NCBI RefSeq assembly: GCF_021513175.1
Contig: NZ_CP090953.1
Span: 1,879,001-1,943,000, forward strand
Origin: Sphingomonas sp. S2-65
GTDB taxonomy: Bacteria > Pseudomonadota > Alphaproteobacteria > Sphingomonadales > Sphingomonadaceae
Reading direction: 5' to 3'
Length of the DNA stretch: 64,000 nucleotides
A program made the position numbers and the translations under genes. Position 1 is the stretch's first letter. Each line of letters starts with the position of its first letter. Below, in pieces: positions 52,404 through 59,790 of this stretch. The notes under the pieces were generated by a model, which was not told the DNA's origin, searched no databases, and saw only the letters and a program-made list of their open reading frames with translations.

Positions 52404-52685
52404 GTGAAGACCGCTCGTATCTTTCAGCGTCCCAAGAACTCGATGCAGTCGGGGCGCTCGCGCCTGGACGTGTGGATGCTCGAGCTCGAGCCGCTCAAGG
52501 CCCAGGAAGCCGACCCGCTGACCGGCTGGAACGGTGGCGGCGATGTGTCGAACCAGGTGCGCATCACCTTCCCGACGCTGGACGAGGCGACCGCCTATGC
52601 CGAGCGTGAAGGCTATGCGTTCCACGTCGTGCCAGCCCCCGAGCGCAAGCTGAAGCTGCAGGCCTACGCGGATAATTTCCGGTAA
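52404..52685 (+). CDS. NDUFS4-like accessory subunit of respiratory complex I
   Basis: 93 residues from a GTG preceded by GGAGG. It has the ETC complex I 18-kDa (NDUFS4) signature: ARIFQRPKNSMQSGRSR, W.LE...., ADPLTGWNGGGD, and ATAYAEREGYAFHV. It is a supernumerary subunit, conserved from alphaproteobacteria to mitochondria, that stabilises the hydrophilic arm of NADH:ubiquinone oxidoreductase. It stands apart from any nuo operon, as is usual in this group. Confidence 0.92.
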   Translation: MKTARIFQRPKNSMQSGRSRLDVWMLELEPLKAQEADPLTGWNGGGDVSNQVRITFPTLDEATAYAEREGYAFHVVPAPERKLKLQAYADNFR

Positions 52686-52734
52686 GCTCTGATCTTCCCT
52701 TTTTGGGGAGGATCCGCGTTCTTCTTTCGTTTCC

Positions 52735-52804
52735 CCGCATTTGAGCCGGGTCCCGCTGCCTTAACCTGCAGAAGAAGCGGAATCCGGCTCAAGGCCGGGA
52801 TGAC
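52735..52804. repeat. Inverted-repeat element in the gap after the complex I gene
   Basis: Imperfect inverted arms of about 22 bp (GAGCCGGGTCCCGC and GCGGAATCCGGCTC as cores) around an interior of about 25 bp, ending in AAGGCCGGGATGAC, the same end sequence as the element at 46042-46160. Short GGGAGG palindromes flank it (about 52692-52712 and 52860-52880), the second just before the Nudix gene stop. Confidence 0.6.
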
Positions 52805-52859
52805 ACCGAATTTGCCTGAGCTTCATTGCTTGGGGCGTATACCTCTACAGGCTTCGCTA

Positions 52860-52880
52860 GTCCCCCTCCCCAGGGAGGAT
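52860..52880. repeat. Short CCCTCCCC...GGGAGG palindrome next to the Nudix stop
   Basis: CCCCCTCCCC, AGGGAGG, then ATTTCAG: the third short palindrome followed by TTCAG, again between convergent genes (compare 25644 and 32982). Confidence 0.45.
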
Positions 52881-52881
52881 T

Positions 52882-53406
52882 TCAGAGGCGGAGCAGGTCG
52901 CCTGCAAGCAACAGCAGCATCTTCACGTCCATGCCGAAGCCTTCGGCGCGCTTCTGGGCGACGAACGTCGAGATCTCCGCCATCGGCACGCGGTGGACGT
53001 TGATGTCCTCCTCGTCGACGCCGCCGCCTTCGCCGATCTTCGACAAGCCGGTGGCGCGGACCAGGTAGAAGCTTTCGCTCACCATGCCGGGCGATGCGTA
53101 GAACTCGCCAAGATCCTCGACTTCCGCGCAGGTATAGCCGGTCTCTTCTTCCAGCTCGCGGCGCGCAGCGCTTTCCACCGTGTCGGTGTCGTGCTCGTCG
53201 CCGATCAGCCCGGCGGGCAACTCGAGGCACCGCTTGCCGAGCGGCACGCGGTATTGGTCGACGAGCAGGATATGATCGTCCTCGTCTATCGCGACGATGA
53301 CCGTCGCCTTGATGCCACGTGCGCGGGAAACGAACTCCCAGCTGCCCTGGCGCTTGGCCTGGATCCACTTTCCTTCCCAGGCGATCTCGACAGGCTCTTC
53401 GCTCAT
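52882..53406 (-). CDS. Nudix hydrolase, ADP-ribose pyrophosphatase-like
   Basis: 174 residues. The Nudix fold is shown by VDQYRVPLGKRCLELPAGLIG and the catalytic helix AARRELEEETGY, with a two- to three-residue insertion relative to the plain Nudix consensus, as in ADP-ribose pyrophosphatases, and SPGMVSESFYLV after it. It probably hydrolyses ADP-ribose or related nucleoside diphosphates. Its ATG overlaps the stop of the TPM gene upstream by 4 bp. It is the last gene of the LemA/TPM/TPM/Nudix row. Confidence 0.88.
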   Translation of the reverse strand: MSEEPVEIAWEGKWIQAKRQGSWEFVSRARGIKATVIVAIDEDDHILLVDQYRVPLGKRCLELPAGLIGDEHDTDTVESAARRELEEETGYTCAEVEDLGEFYASPGMVSESFYLVRATGLSKIGEGGGVDEEDINVHRVPMAEISTFVAQKRAEGFGMDVKMLLLLAGDLLRL

Positions 53407-54071
53407 AGCTCGATCAAACGGTCGGGAAGCTCGTTGGTGTCGCCTTCGCTGCGCGGGAAATGCTGTGCGAGGATGGCGCCGATCTGCTCCACCGCCGCGG
53501 CCATGCCGTCACCGGGCCGGCCGTCTTTCACGTCGGCGATCAACGCGGCCATGGCGGCGCCCCAGATTTCCGGCTCCACGCGGCCATGGATCGCCTCGTC
53601 GGCGATGATCTCGGCCTGGTGCTCGGCGAGGCTGAGGTAGAGCAGCACGCCGGTCGACGCCTTGGTGCGCTTCTCGGCGGCTGTGCGGAACAGCTTCATC
53701 GCGGCGCGGTGGACCCGGCGCGCCTTGGTGGCGCGCGGGGTCAGCAGCATGCGGACGCCGTCGAGCGCCAGCAGCAGCCGCGCGGCGAGAAACGTCACCG
53801 CCATCAGCAACAGCGCGAAGGTCAGGTACCAGCGCGGCGGCGTGTCCGACCACGCGTCGATCAGGTGGGAGTGAAGCCATTCCACCGGGCTCGGCACCCA
53901 GGCGAGCAGCGCCAGCACCAGCAGCATCGCCAGCACCGTCCAGTGCAGCGCGACATCGTGATAGGCATCGGAGCGCCCCGCCACTACCGTGACGATCTCG
54001 CCATCAGTGGACAGTTCTGCCCGTGTTACCGCGGAAGTGACGCGGCTATGATCGGCCTCGCTCAATCGCAT
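53403..54071 (-). CDS. TPM-domain membrane protein (second copy)
   Basis: 222 residues from the ATG at 54071, which has GGGAG at 9 nt; GTG at 54077 is also possible and would overlap the upstream stop. Two transmembrane helices (about residues 46-66 and 86-110) separate the N- and C-terminal halves of a TPM-like domain: STDGEIVTVVAGRSDAYHDV, then TGVLLYLSLAEHQAEIIADEAIHG. The function of TPM proteins in bacteria is poorly known; they occur with LemA. It is operonic with genes on both sides. Confidence 0.8.
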   Translation of the reverse strand: MRLSEADHSRVTSAVTRAELSTDGEIVTVVAGRSDAYHDVALHWTVLAMLLVLALLAWVPSPVEWLHSHLIDAWSDTPPRWYLTFALLLMAVTFLAARLLLALDGVRMLLTPRATKARRVHRAAMKLFRTAAEKRTKASTGVLLYLSLAEHQAEIIADEAIHGRVEPEIWGAAMAALIADVKDGRPGDGMAAAVEQIGAILAQHFPRSEGDTNELPDRLIEL

Positions 54072-54073
54072 CG

Positions 54074-54922
54074 TCACCAACTCCCCGAAGCGCCGCCGCC
54101 GCCGAACGATCCGCCGCCACCCGAGAAGCCGCCACCGCCGCCTCCGCCGCCCCAGCCGCCACCATCACCGCCGCCCCAGCCCGAGCCGCCGCCACGGCTC
54201 ATCTCGCTGGCGATGCTCCACAGGATGATCGGCAGCGCGCCGCCGTCACCCCCGCCGCGATAGCGCCGGGCGCCGCGGCGACCACGCCCACGGAACAGCA
54301 TGGGAAGGATGACGAAAACCAGGATCACGCCCCAGAATACCAGCCCCCAGGGGACGCCGCCGCCGCTGCTGCGCGTCTGCCGCGGGGCCGCCTTGGCCTG
54401 TTTCTGCGTCTCTTGCTGGGCGCGCTGCTCGGCGGCCTCGAGCGGCAGCTTCATCTGCTCGCCGATCGCCTGCGCGCCGGCTACTACGCCGCCACCCAGG
54501 TCGCCGGCCTTGAAGCGCGGAATGATCTGTTCGGTGATGATCGCGTTCGACAGCGCGTCGGTCATGATCGGTTCGAGACCGTAGCCGACCTCGATGCGGA
54601 CCTTGCGTTCGGCCGGAGCGACGATCAGCACGATGCCGTTGTTCGCCTCCGACTGGCCGATCTTCCAGGCGCGGCCAAGTCGATAGCCGTAATCGGCGAT
54701 ATCATAGCCGCCGAGATCCGGAATGGTCGCGACGACGAACTGACGCGACGAGGCCTGTTGGACCTGTTCGGAGAGCTGCGTGATCTGCGCCTCCTGCTCC
54801 GGCGAGAGCAGGTTGGCGGCATCGACCACGCGACCCGTCAGCTTGGGAAAGCTCTGCGCCTGCGCCGCGAGCGGCAGCAGGAGCAGGCTGAGGACGAACG
54901 CAAACGCGCGGTGGATGGTCAC
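54074..54922 (-). CDS. TPM-domain (YgcG-like) exported protein with Gly-rich tail
   Basis: 282 residues. A signal peptide (FVLSLLLLPLAAQAQ) is followed by a TPM domain (residues about 25-160; VVDAANLLSPEQEAQI, GYRLGRAWKIGQSEANNGIVLIV, IEVGYGLEPIMTDA), a transmembrane helix (about 192-212) and a Gly/Ser-rich C-terminal tail of about 60 residues. This is the usual YgcG architecture, including the SGGGGSFGGGGASGSW-type end. It is the second gene after lemA. Confidence 0.9.
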   Translation of the reverse strand: MTIHRAFAFVLSLLLLPLAAQAQSFPKLTGRVVDAANLLSPEQEAQITQLSEQVQQASSRQFVVATIPDLGGYDIADYGYRLGRAWKIGQSEANNGIVLIVAPAERKVRIEVGYGLEPIMTDALSNAIITEQIIPRFKAGDLGGGVVAGAQAIGEQMKLPLEAAEQRAQQETQKQAKAAPRQTRSSGGGVPWGLVFWGVILVFVILPMLFRGRGRRGARRYRGGGDGGALPIILWSIASEMSRGGGSGWGGGDGGGWGGGGGGGGFSGGGGSFGGGGASGSW

Positions 54923-54951
54923 GCTGTTTCCTTTGATCCCGAGACGCGGGA

Positions 54952-55533
54952 TCAGTTGGTGTTCCCGAAGTCCACCGTCGGCGCGGTGTCGGCGCCCGCC
55001 TTGGCCTGGAACGGCGTCATCGGCTTGGCACCGTAGAAGATCTTCGCGCCGACCGCGTCGGGGAAGGTGCGGATGCGGGTGTTATAGGCCTGCACCGAGC
55101 CGTTATAGTCGCGGATCGAGATCGCGATGCGGTTCTCGGTGCCTTCCAGCTGCGACATCAGCGTCTTGAAATTGTCCTGGCTCTGCAGCTGCGGATATGC
55201 CTCCTGCAGCCGCTGGAGCGACAGCGACAGACCGTTCTGCGCCTGGTTGAACGCCGACATCTTGGCTGGATCGGTCAGGTCGTCGCCGGTCACCTGGACT
55301 TGCGTTGCGCGGGCGCGGGCGCTGACCACGTCGTTGAGGATCTTGCCCTCGGATCCCGCGGCACCCTTTACCGTCGCGACCAAGTTGGGGATCAGGTCGG
55401 CGCGGCGCTGGTAGTTGGTCTGGACATCGGCCCATTTCGCCTTGGCTTCTTCCTCGGCGGTGGGAACGCTGTTGAGGCCGCAGCCCGCCAGCAGGATGGC
55501 GGGAACAAGCGCGGTCGCAGCACGAAACTTCAT
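54952..55533 (-). CDS. lemA: LemA family protein
   Basis: 193 residues from the ATG at 55533 with GGAGGATC upstream. A lipoprotein-like signal (ALVPAILLAGCGLN) is followed by the LemA helical domain: EEEAKAKWADVQTNYQRRADLIPNLVATV, LSLSLQRLQEAYPQL and IRDYNGSVQAYNTRIRTFPDAV. Most LemA proteins are anchored by an N-terminal helix; here the Cys suggests lipidation. The function is unknown; the gene heads the LemA/TPM/TPM/Nudix operon. It is divergent from mscL with 122 bp between starts. Confidence 0.92.
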   Translation of the reverse strand: MKFRAATALVPAILLAGCGLNSVPTAEEEAKAKWADVQTNYQRRADLIPNLVATVKGAAGSEGKILNDVVSARARATQVQVTGDDLTDPAKMSAFNQAQNGLSLSLQRLQEAYPQLQSQDNFKTLMSQLEGTENRIAISIRDYNGSVQAYNTRIRTFPDAVGAKIFYGAKPMTPFQAKAGADTAPTVDFGNTN

Positions 55534-55655
55534 CGGGTAAGATCCTCCAACCCAGTTGAGGCCCTTAGATGGGGCCGGTGTCTTATACGGCAAGAACACT
55601 GGAGCCCGAAAGCGAAATCGGACATGTAACGAACCGCAGGACAGTGGACGGGAGA

Positions 55656-56123
55656 ATGGACGGCATGTGGAAGGAGTTCCGAACCTTCATCGCGCGCGGC
55701 AACGTGCTCGACCTCGCGGTAGGCGTGATCATCGGCGCCGCGTTCGGCACGATCACCAAGTCGCTGACCGACGACCTGATTATGCCACTGGTCGGCTGGG
55801 CCTTCGGCGGGTTCGATTTTTCGAGCTACTTCATTCGCCTGGGACCAATCCCGGCGAGCTATGCCGGATCCCCGGATAATTACGCCGCGCTCAAGGCGGC
55901 GGGCGTGCCGCTGTTCGGCTTCGGCCAGTTCACCACCGTGGTGATCAACTTCTTGATCCTGGCGTTCATGGTCTTCCTGCTGGTGCGCGGCGTCAACCGA
56001 GCGATCCGCGTCGTCGAGCATGAGAAGGCTGCGGGCGACGCCGCACCGGTCCCCGAGCCCGAGGAGGTGAAGCTCCTGCGCGAGATTCGCGACGCGCTCA
56101 AGCAGCGCAACGACGCGGCTTAG
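55656..56123 (+). CDS. mscL: Large-conductance mechanosensitive channel
   Basis: 155 residues from the ATG at 55656; a second in-frame ATG at 55665 is possible. TM1 contains the gate sequence VLDLAVGVIIGAAFGTITKSL, a periplasmic loop with FSSYFIRLG follows, TM2 is FTTVVINFLILAFMVFLLVRG and the tail carries EEVKLLREIRDAL, the cytoplasmic helix bundle. The pentamer opens under membrane tension to release solutes during osmotic downshock. It converges with the Rrf2 gene, and the two stops overlap. Confidence 0.96.
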   Translation: MDGMWKEFRTFIARGNVLDLAVGVIIGAAFGTITKSLTDDLIMPLVGWAFGGFDFSSYFIRLGPIPASYAGSPDNYAALKAAGVPLFGFGQFTTVVINFLILAFMVFLLVRGVNRAIRVVEHEKAAGDAAPVPEPEEVKLLREIRDALKQRNDAA

Positions 56124-56548
56124 GCGGCGGCGAGCTCCGTGGCGGTGGCGTCGGCCAGGCTGGTGCCGTCGAGGATGCGCGCGGTCTCGTCCCGCACGCG
56201 CGACATGGCGATGCGGATGGCGCAGGTCGCTTCGTCCTTGCAGTCGTTGCACGCGCGGTAGGCGGTACGGCTGACGCAGGGGACCAGCGCCAACGGCCCC
56301 TCGATCACGCGGATGATCTCGCCCAGCGAGATGAGGTGCGGCGCGCGGGCGAGGCGGTATCCGCCCATCTTGCCGCGCGTCGAGAGCAGGAACCCGGCAT
56401 CGCGCAGATCGGCGAGGATCAGTTCGAGGAACTTGCGCGGCACCGTCGCCCCGGTGGCGATCCGGTTCATCGCGGTGGGCGCGGTGACAGGCTGCTCCGC
56501 CAGGAACAGCATCGCGCGGAGCGCGTAGCGGGAACGCTGCGTCAACAT
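56120..56548 (-). CDS. Rrf2-family transcriptional regulator, Fe-S type
   Basis: 142 residues from the ATG at 56548 (GGGGAAG upstream). A winged-helix DNA-binding domain (MLTQRSRYALRAMLFLAE, then RKFLELILADLRDAGFLLSTRGKMGGYRLA) is followed by the cysteine cluster PCVSRTAYRACNDCKDEATC, with the spacing expected to hold an Fe-S cluster as in IscR, NsrR or RirA. It could sense iron, nitric oxide or Fe-S status; no isc/suf gene is adjacent to identify its target. Confidence 0.9.
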   Translation of the reverse strand: MLTQRSRYALRAMLFLAEQPVTAPTAMNRIATGATVPRKFLELILADLRDAGFLLSTRGKMGGYRLARAPHLISLGEIIRVIEGPLALVPCVSRTAYRACNDCKDEATCAIRIAMSRVRDETARILDGTSLADATATELAAA

Positions 56549-56645
56549 GGTGCTTCCCCATGGCAAGTGAATGCGATTCTGTGAAGGGCCGTAGCAATGC
56601 ACGACTGGCCTTTTCATGAACCGAAACAGCCCCTATATGCCTTCT

Positions 56646-56930
56646 TGCCGGGCTTGCTCGGCTATGGGGATAAACGAAGGCGTACAATAGGCGCAGCGGA
56701 CCCGGGGGCGGTACCCGGCGGCTCCACCATAATCCTCGAGCGATCGGGGTTCATGACGGGGCCGAACTAGGATCGACGTGTGTTGAAAAGCGCCATCTAT
56801 CTCTCAGCGTGGGCCACTGTGACGGTCTGAAACACAAGTGCCAACGATAACGAAGCACTCGCTATTGCGGCGTAACCCCAAGGCTTAACGGCCTAAGGTT
56901 ATTCTAAAATGCGCGGTTGGACCGCACCGG
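56646..56930 (+). ncRNA. ssrA: Circularly permuted two-piece tmRNA (ssrA)
   Basis: The acceptor piece comes first in the gene, ending in CGGCTCCACCA at 56719-56729, with a T-arm CCGGG-GGCGGTA-CCCGG in front of it. After an excised spacer the coding piece starts at 56758 with GGGGCCG, which pairs with CGGCTCC (one G-U) to form the acceptor stem. The tag frame is 56840-56875 (11 sense codons plus TAA), ANDNEALAIAA, matching the alphaproteobacterial pattern. The tmRNA releases stalled ribosomes. A possible promoter is TTTTCA (56611), 17 bp, TATATG (56634). The 3' end is approximate. Confidence 0.9.
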
Positions 56931-56979
56931 GCAACAGAAGCGGATTCCAGCGGTACGGGGAGCACCGGGCAACAGAAGC
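56924..56979 (+). repeat. 18-bp direct repeat downstream of ssrA
   Basis: GCACCGGGCAACAGAAGC occurs at 56924-56941 and again at 56962-56979, 20 bp between copies. tmRNA genes are frequent integration targets, so this may be an old attachment-site remnant, but no integrase or element is present and the repeat does not match the tmRNA 3' end. Confidence 0.6.
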
Positions 56980-57055
56980 TCCCCACTCAGCCAACATTCG
57001 GTTCGACCCTCGAGGTGCAGGCGCTCTGAAGTGCCGCCTTCTCGACGGCATCGCA

Positions 57056-57085
57056 GCTGGCCCCGGCTTTCGCCGGGGAGCCAGC
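57056..57085. repeat. Strong hairpin downstream of uvsE
   Basis: GCTGGCCCCGGC, a TTTC loop, GCCGGGG with a small bulge, then CCAGC: a long GC-rich stem 22 bp after the uvsE stop. It has no T run, so it is not a standard terminator; it may stabilise the 3' end of the uvsE mRNA or be a repetitive palindrome. Confidence 0.45.
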
Positions 57086-57106
57086 CGTGGATATGCCTGG
57101 CCTGCT

Positions 57107-58234
57107 TTACGCCGCCGCGAGGGGCTGTGCGCCTTCGTCGACGTCGGGTGACTCCTCGGCATCCACGCCCGCTTCCAGCGCGGCTTCGTCGCGGGCCAGC
57201 GCGTCGGCGTCCTCGGCGCGGATGCCGAAGCGGGCCGCCACGTCGGGAGCGAAGCGAAGCAGATCGGGGCGCAGCTTCAAAAGGCTGAGATCCTTCGACT
57301 TGCCTTCCATCATCACATCGAACTCCAGCCCCTGCGCCATCCGCATGAAGGTGGCGAATTCGAACGGGTTGGTGAAATCCGAATGGCCGGTCCAGATCGG
57401 CGGGCGGAGCACGGTGCGCGTGCGCGCCTTGGTCCCCGCCGCGGCGCGCTGCTTGTCGGTGAGCTTCTGCTTGATCTCGCGCAGCTCGGTGCGCGGCGAG
57501 GAGAAGTGGATCTTGGGACGCACGCCCTGCGGCCAACTGGCGAGGAAGCGCTCGAGCGTGTCGCGGATGTCGAGCCGTTCGGGATTGAGGCACCAGAAAT
57601 GCTGATAGTCGAAGATCAGCGGCACGCCGGTGCGCTCGTGGATCCACAGCACGTCGGCGGCGGAGAAGCGGATGTCGTCATTCTCGAGCACCAGCCGGCG
57701 GCGGACATGCTCGGGGCATTGCTCCCAACCCTCGATCCAGCGCGCGCGGCTTGCGGCGTGGTCGCCATAGACGCCGCCGACATGCGTCACCATCACCGCC
57801 TCTGGCCCGCACTCCATCCGATCGAGCATCTCGGCCTGGCTCGACAGATCCCAGATGCTCTTGGCGGTGAGCTTGGGATCGGGCGAATTGAGCAGCACAT
57901 ATTGCGAGGGGTGGAAGGACAAGCGGATGTCGAAGTCGCGCGCCTTGGCGCCCAAGGCGCGGAGTTCGGCATCGCTCTCCGCCACCTGATTGTGGAATTG
58001 CGGCAGATCGGGGTGCGTGGCGTACGGCGCGAGATCCGACGACAGCCGGTACATGTCGAGCTGATGCGCGTGGAGATAGTCGAGGATCCGATCGACTTGC
58101 TCGAGCGAATATTTGAGATGCGGCCCGTTCTGCCAACGGCGCGTGTCGTTGCTCTTGAGCTCGGGCTTTCCTATCACCTTGACGGGAAAGCCCAAGCGGA
58201 GCGGGCGGGCCGGAAGTGCTGTCGATTCAACCAT
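57107..58234 (-). CDS. uvsE: UV damage endonuclease (UvsE/UVDE family)
   Basis: 375 residues from the ATG at 58234. It is a TIM-barrel endonuclease of the UVDE family: LRLGFPVKVIG start, LSSDLAPYA, RLSFHPSQYVLLN, VTHVGGVYGD, LENDDIRFS and FDYQHFW, which contribute the His/Glu/Asp metal ligands. It nicks DNA 5' to UV photoproducts independently of nucleotide excision repair. The last 50 residues are acidic and low in complexity. It follows yihY by 26 bp and probably shares its transcript. Confidence 0.92.
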   Translation of the reverse strand: MVESTALPARPLRLGFPVKVIGKPELKSNDTRRWQNGPHLKYSLEQVDRILDYLHAHQLDMYRLSSDLAPYATHPDLPQFHNQVAESDAELRALGAKARDFDIRLSFHPSQYVLLNSPDPKLTAKSIWDLSSQAEMLDRMECGPEAVMVTHVGGVYGDHAASRARWIEGWEQCPEHVRRRLVLENDDIRFSAADVLWIHERTGVPLIFDYQHFWCLNPERLDIRDTLERFLASWPQGVRPKIHFSSPRTELREIKQKLTDKQRAAAGTKARTRTVLRPPIWTGHSDFTNPFEFATFMRMAQGLEFDVMMEGKSKDLSLLKLRPDLLRFAPDVAARFGIRAEDADALARDEAALEAGVDAEESPDVDEGAQPLAAA

Positions 58235-58260
58235 GTGCGGCCGAACGCGCGAGGCGCGGC

Positions 58261-59535
58261 TTAGTCGCGCCTGCGCAGCCAGGACAGGCCGGTGGCCGCG
58301 GCGATCAGCGCCACCCCTGCCCCGGCCTTGCCCCGCTTGCGGACCATCGACAGGCCGAATCCGGCGAGCCCGGTGGTGAGCCAGCCGACCTTGGGCAGGC
58401 CCGAGATGCGCGCCGCCCGCACCGCTGCCCGCCCGGCGACGAAGCCGGTGCCGGGGGTTTCGCGGGCGGGCGGGGCAGCGCTGGACATGCGCGCGAACGG
58501 CACGACGGGGATTGGCGCGGGCTTTGCCGGCACGGCGGGCTCGGGATCGGGGATCTTCGGCGCTAGGCCAGTGCCTTCGGGCTTGGGATCGCCGTCTCCG
58601 GCGACGTGATCGGCGACCCAGGCGCGCCGCGCGCCCATCGGCCGCTCGGCGCCCGTCGTGGTGTCTTCGGTGGTCTGGTGCTCGAGCTCGGAATTGAGCT
58701 CGGCGCCGAACAGCAGGACGTAGGACGCCAAATAGAGGAAGGTCAGCAGCGCCACGACGGCGCCCAGCGAGCCATAGGTCGCATCGAACTTGGCGACGTA
58801 GCGGACATAGGCGCCGAAGCCGAGGGTGAGGCCCAGCCACAATATGGCGGAGAAGAGCGAGCCGGCAGTGAGCCAGGTCCACTTCGCCTTGCTGCGCGAG
58901 GGGCCGAAGCGATAGAGCGCCGCCGCGGCGGCTGCCCCGGCCAGGGTGAGCAGCACATAGGTGACGATCGTGCCGACGACGGGCAGCGCGCTGGCATCAT
59001 AGTGCATCAGCCGGCCCAGCGTGGCGAGCGCGGCAAGCGCCAGCGCGGCGAGGATCGCGGCGACCACCGCCGCGGCGGTGAGCGCCAGCGCGGTCAGGTT
59101 GACCATGACGAAGCTGCGCTTCTCATGCTCCTCATACGCGATGTTGAGCGCCGTGATCACTGCCCCGGCGCCGTTGCGCGCACCGAAGATCGCGATCCCC
59201 AGCGCGATCAGCGCGCCCATGCCCTTCTTGCCGTCCGACGACTGGACCAATTGCATCAGCTGCTCGCCGATGGTTTCCGCGACGTCGGCCGGCACCATCG
59301 ACGTCAGTGCCTGCATGTCCTTCATCACCGCCTGCGGATCGGCGAAGATGCCATAACAAAGCACGATCGCGGCAAGCGTCGGCGCGAGCGCGAGGAACCC
59401 GTAAAAGGCGACGCCCGCGGCGATCAGGCCGACATTGTCGTCCGAGGATTCCTTCCACGTCCGGACCGCGACCTGCTTCCAGCCGGCGAGCGGCATCTTC
59501 CAGGGACTCGTGGCGTCCCTTCCCTTGGCATCCAT
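58261..59535 (-). CDS. YihY/BrkB family inner-membrane protein
   Basis: 424 residues. Six transmembrane helices in about residues 35-290 (GLIAAGVAFYGFLALAPTLAA, GKKGMGALIALGIAIFGARNG and so on), the hallmark of the YihY/BrkB family, formerly called RNase BN by mistake. A cytoplasmic C-terminal extension of about 130 residues is Pro/Ala-rich, followed by a further hydrophobic stretch (VGWLTTGLAGFGLSMV, AGAGVALIAAATGLSWL). The core length is about 300 in other bacteria. The function is unknown; envelope permeability or lipid transport is suggested for some relatives. Confidence 0.88.
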   Translation of the reverse strand: MDAKGRDATSPWKMPLAGWKQVAVRTWKESSDDNVGLIAAGVAFYGFLALAPTLAAIVLCYGIFADPQAVMKDMQALTSMVPADVAETIGEQLMQLVQSSDGKKGMGALIALGIAIFGARNGAGAVITALNIAYEEHEKRSFVMVNLTALALTAAAVVAAILAALALAALATLGRLMHYDASALPVVGTIVTYVLLTLAGAAAAAALYRFGPSRSKAKWTWLTAGSLFSAILWLGLTLGFGAYVRYVAKFDATYGSLGAVVALLTFLYLASYVLLFGAELNSELEHQTTEDTTTGAERPMGARRAWVADHVAGDGDPKPEGTGLAPKIPDPEPAVPAKPAPIPVVPFARMSSAAPPARETPGTGFVAGRAAVRAARISGLPKVGWLTTGLAGFGLSMVRKRGKAGAGVALIAAATGLSWLRRRD

Positions 59536-59621
59536 TCCTAGCCCCTGTTAGGTGCGGCGGCTTGCCGCCTAGGCGGACATAGCGCGCCTGGGGGCTGGAC
59601 GTTCCGGAGGGCGGGATCTTC

Positions 59622-59732
59622 AATCCTCCCGTGCTAGGGGAAGCGGCGTGCGGAGCGCCGTGGCGCTGCTTCGGGCGGGGATACCCCTCCGTCAGCCCTG
59701 TGGGCTGCCACCTCCCCTTGCGGGGGAGGATT
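59622..59732. repeat. Palindromic repeat between pnp and yihY
   Basis: An outer palindromic pair AATCCTCCC...GGGGAGGATT encloses about 90 bp of GC-rich sequence with a GGGCTGACGG type inner hairpin. It resembles the other large elements in end sequence but is less regular. It is followed by the pnp terminator. Confidence 0.55.
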
Positions 59733-59737
59733 GCACA

Positions 59738-59768
59738 GAAAAGGGGCCCGGTTTCCCGGGCCCCTTCC
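59738..59768 (-). terminator. Rho-independent terminator of pnp
   Basis: On the minus strand GGGGCCCGG, a GAAA loop, CCGGGCCCC, then TTTTC: a strong stem about 25 bp after the pnp stop. Confidence 0.85.
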
Positions 59769-59790
59769 TGTTTCCGTTTGAAGCGGACGC

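Noticed and set aside
58261..59535. Ribonuclease BN
   Set aside because: That old name for the YihY/BrkB membrane family is a known misannotation; true RNase BN/Z is a metallo-beta-lactamase protein.
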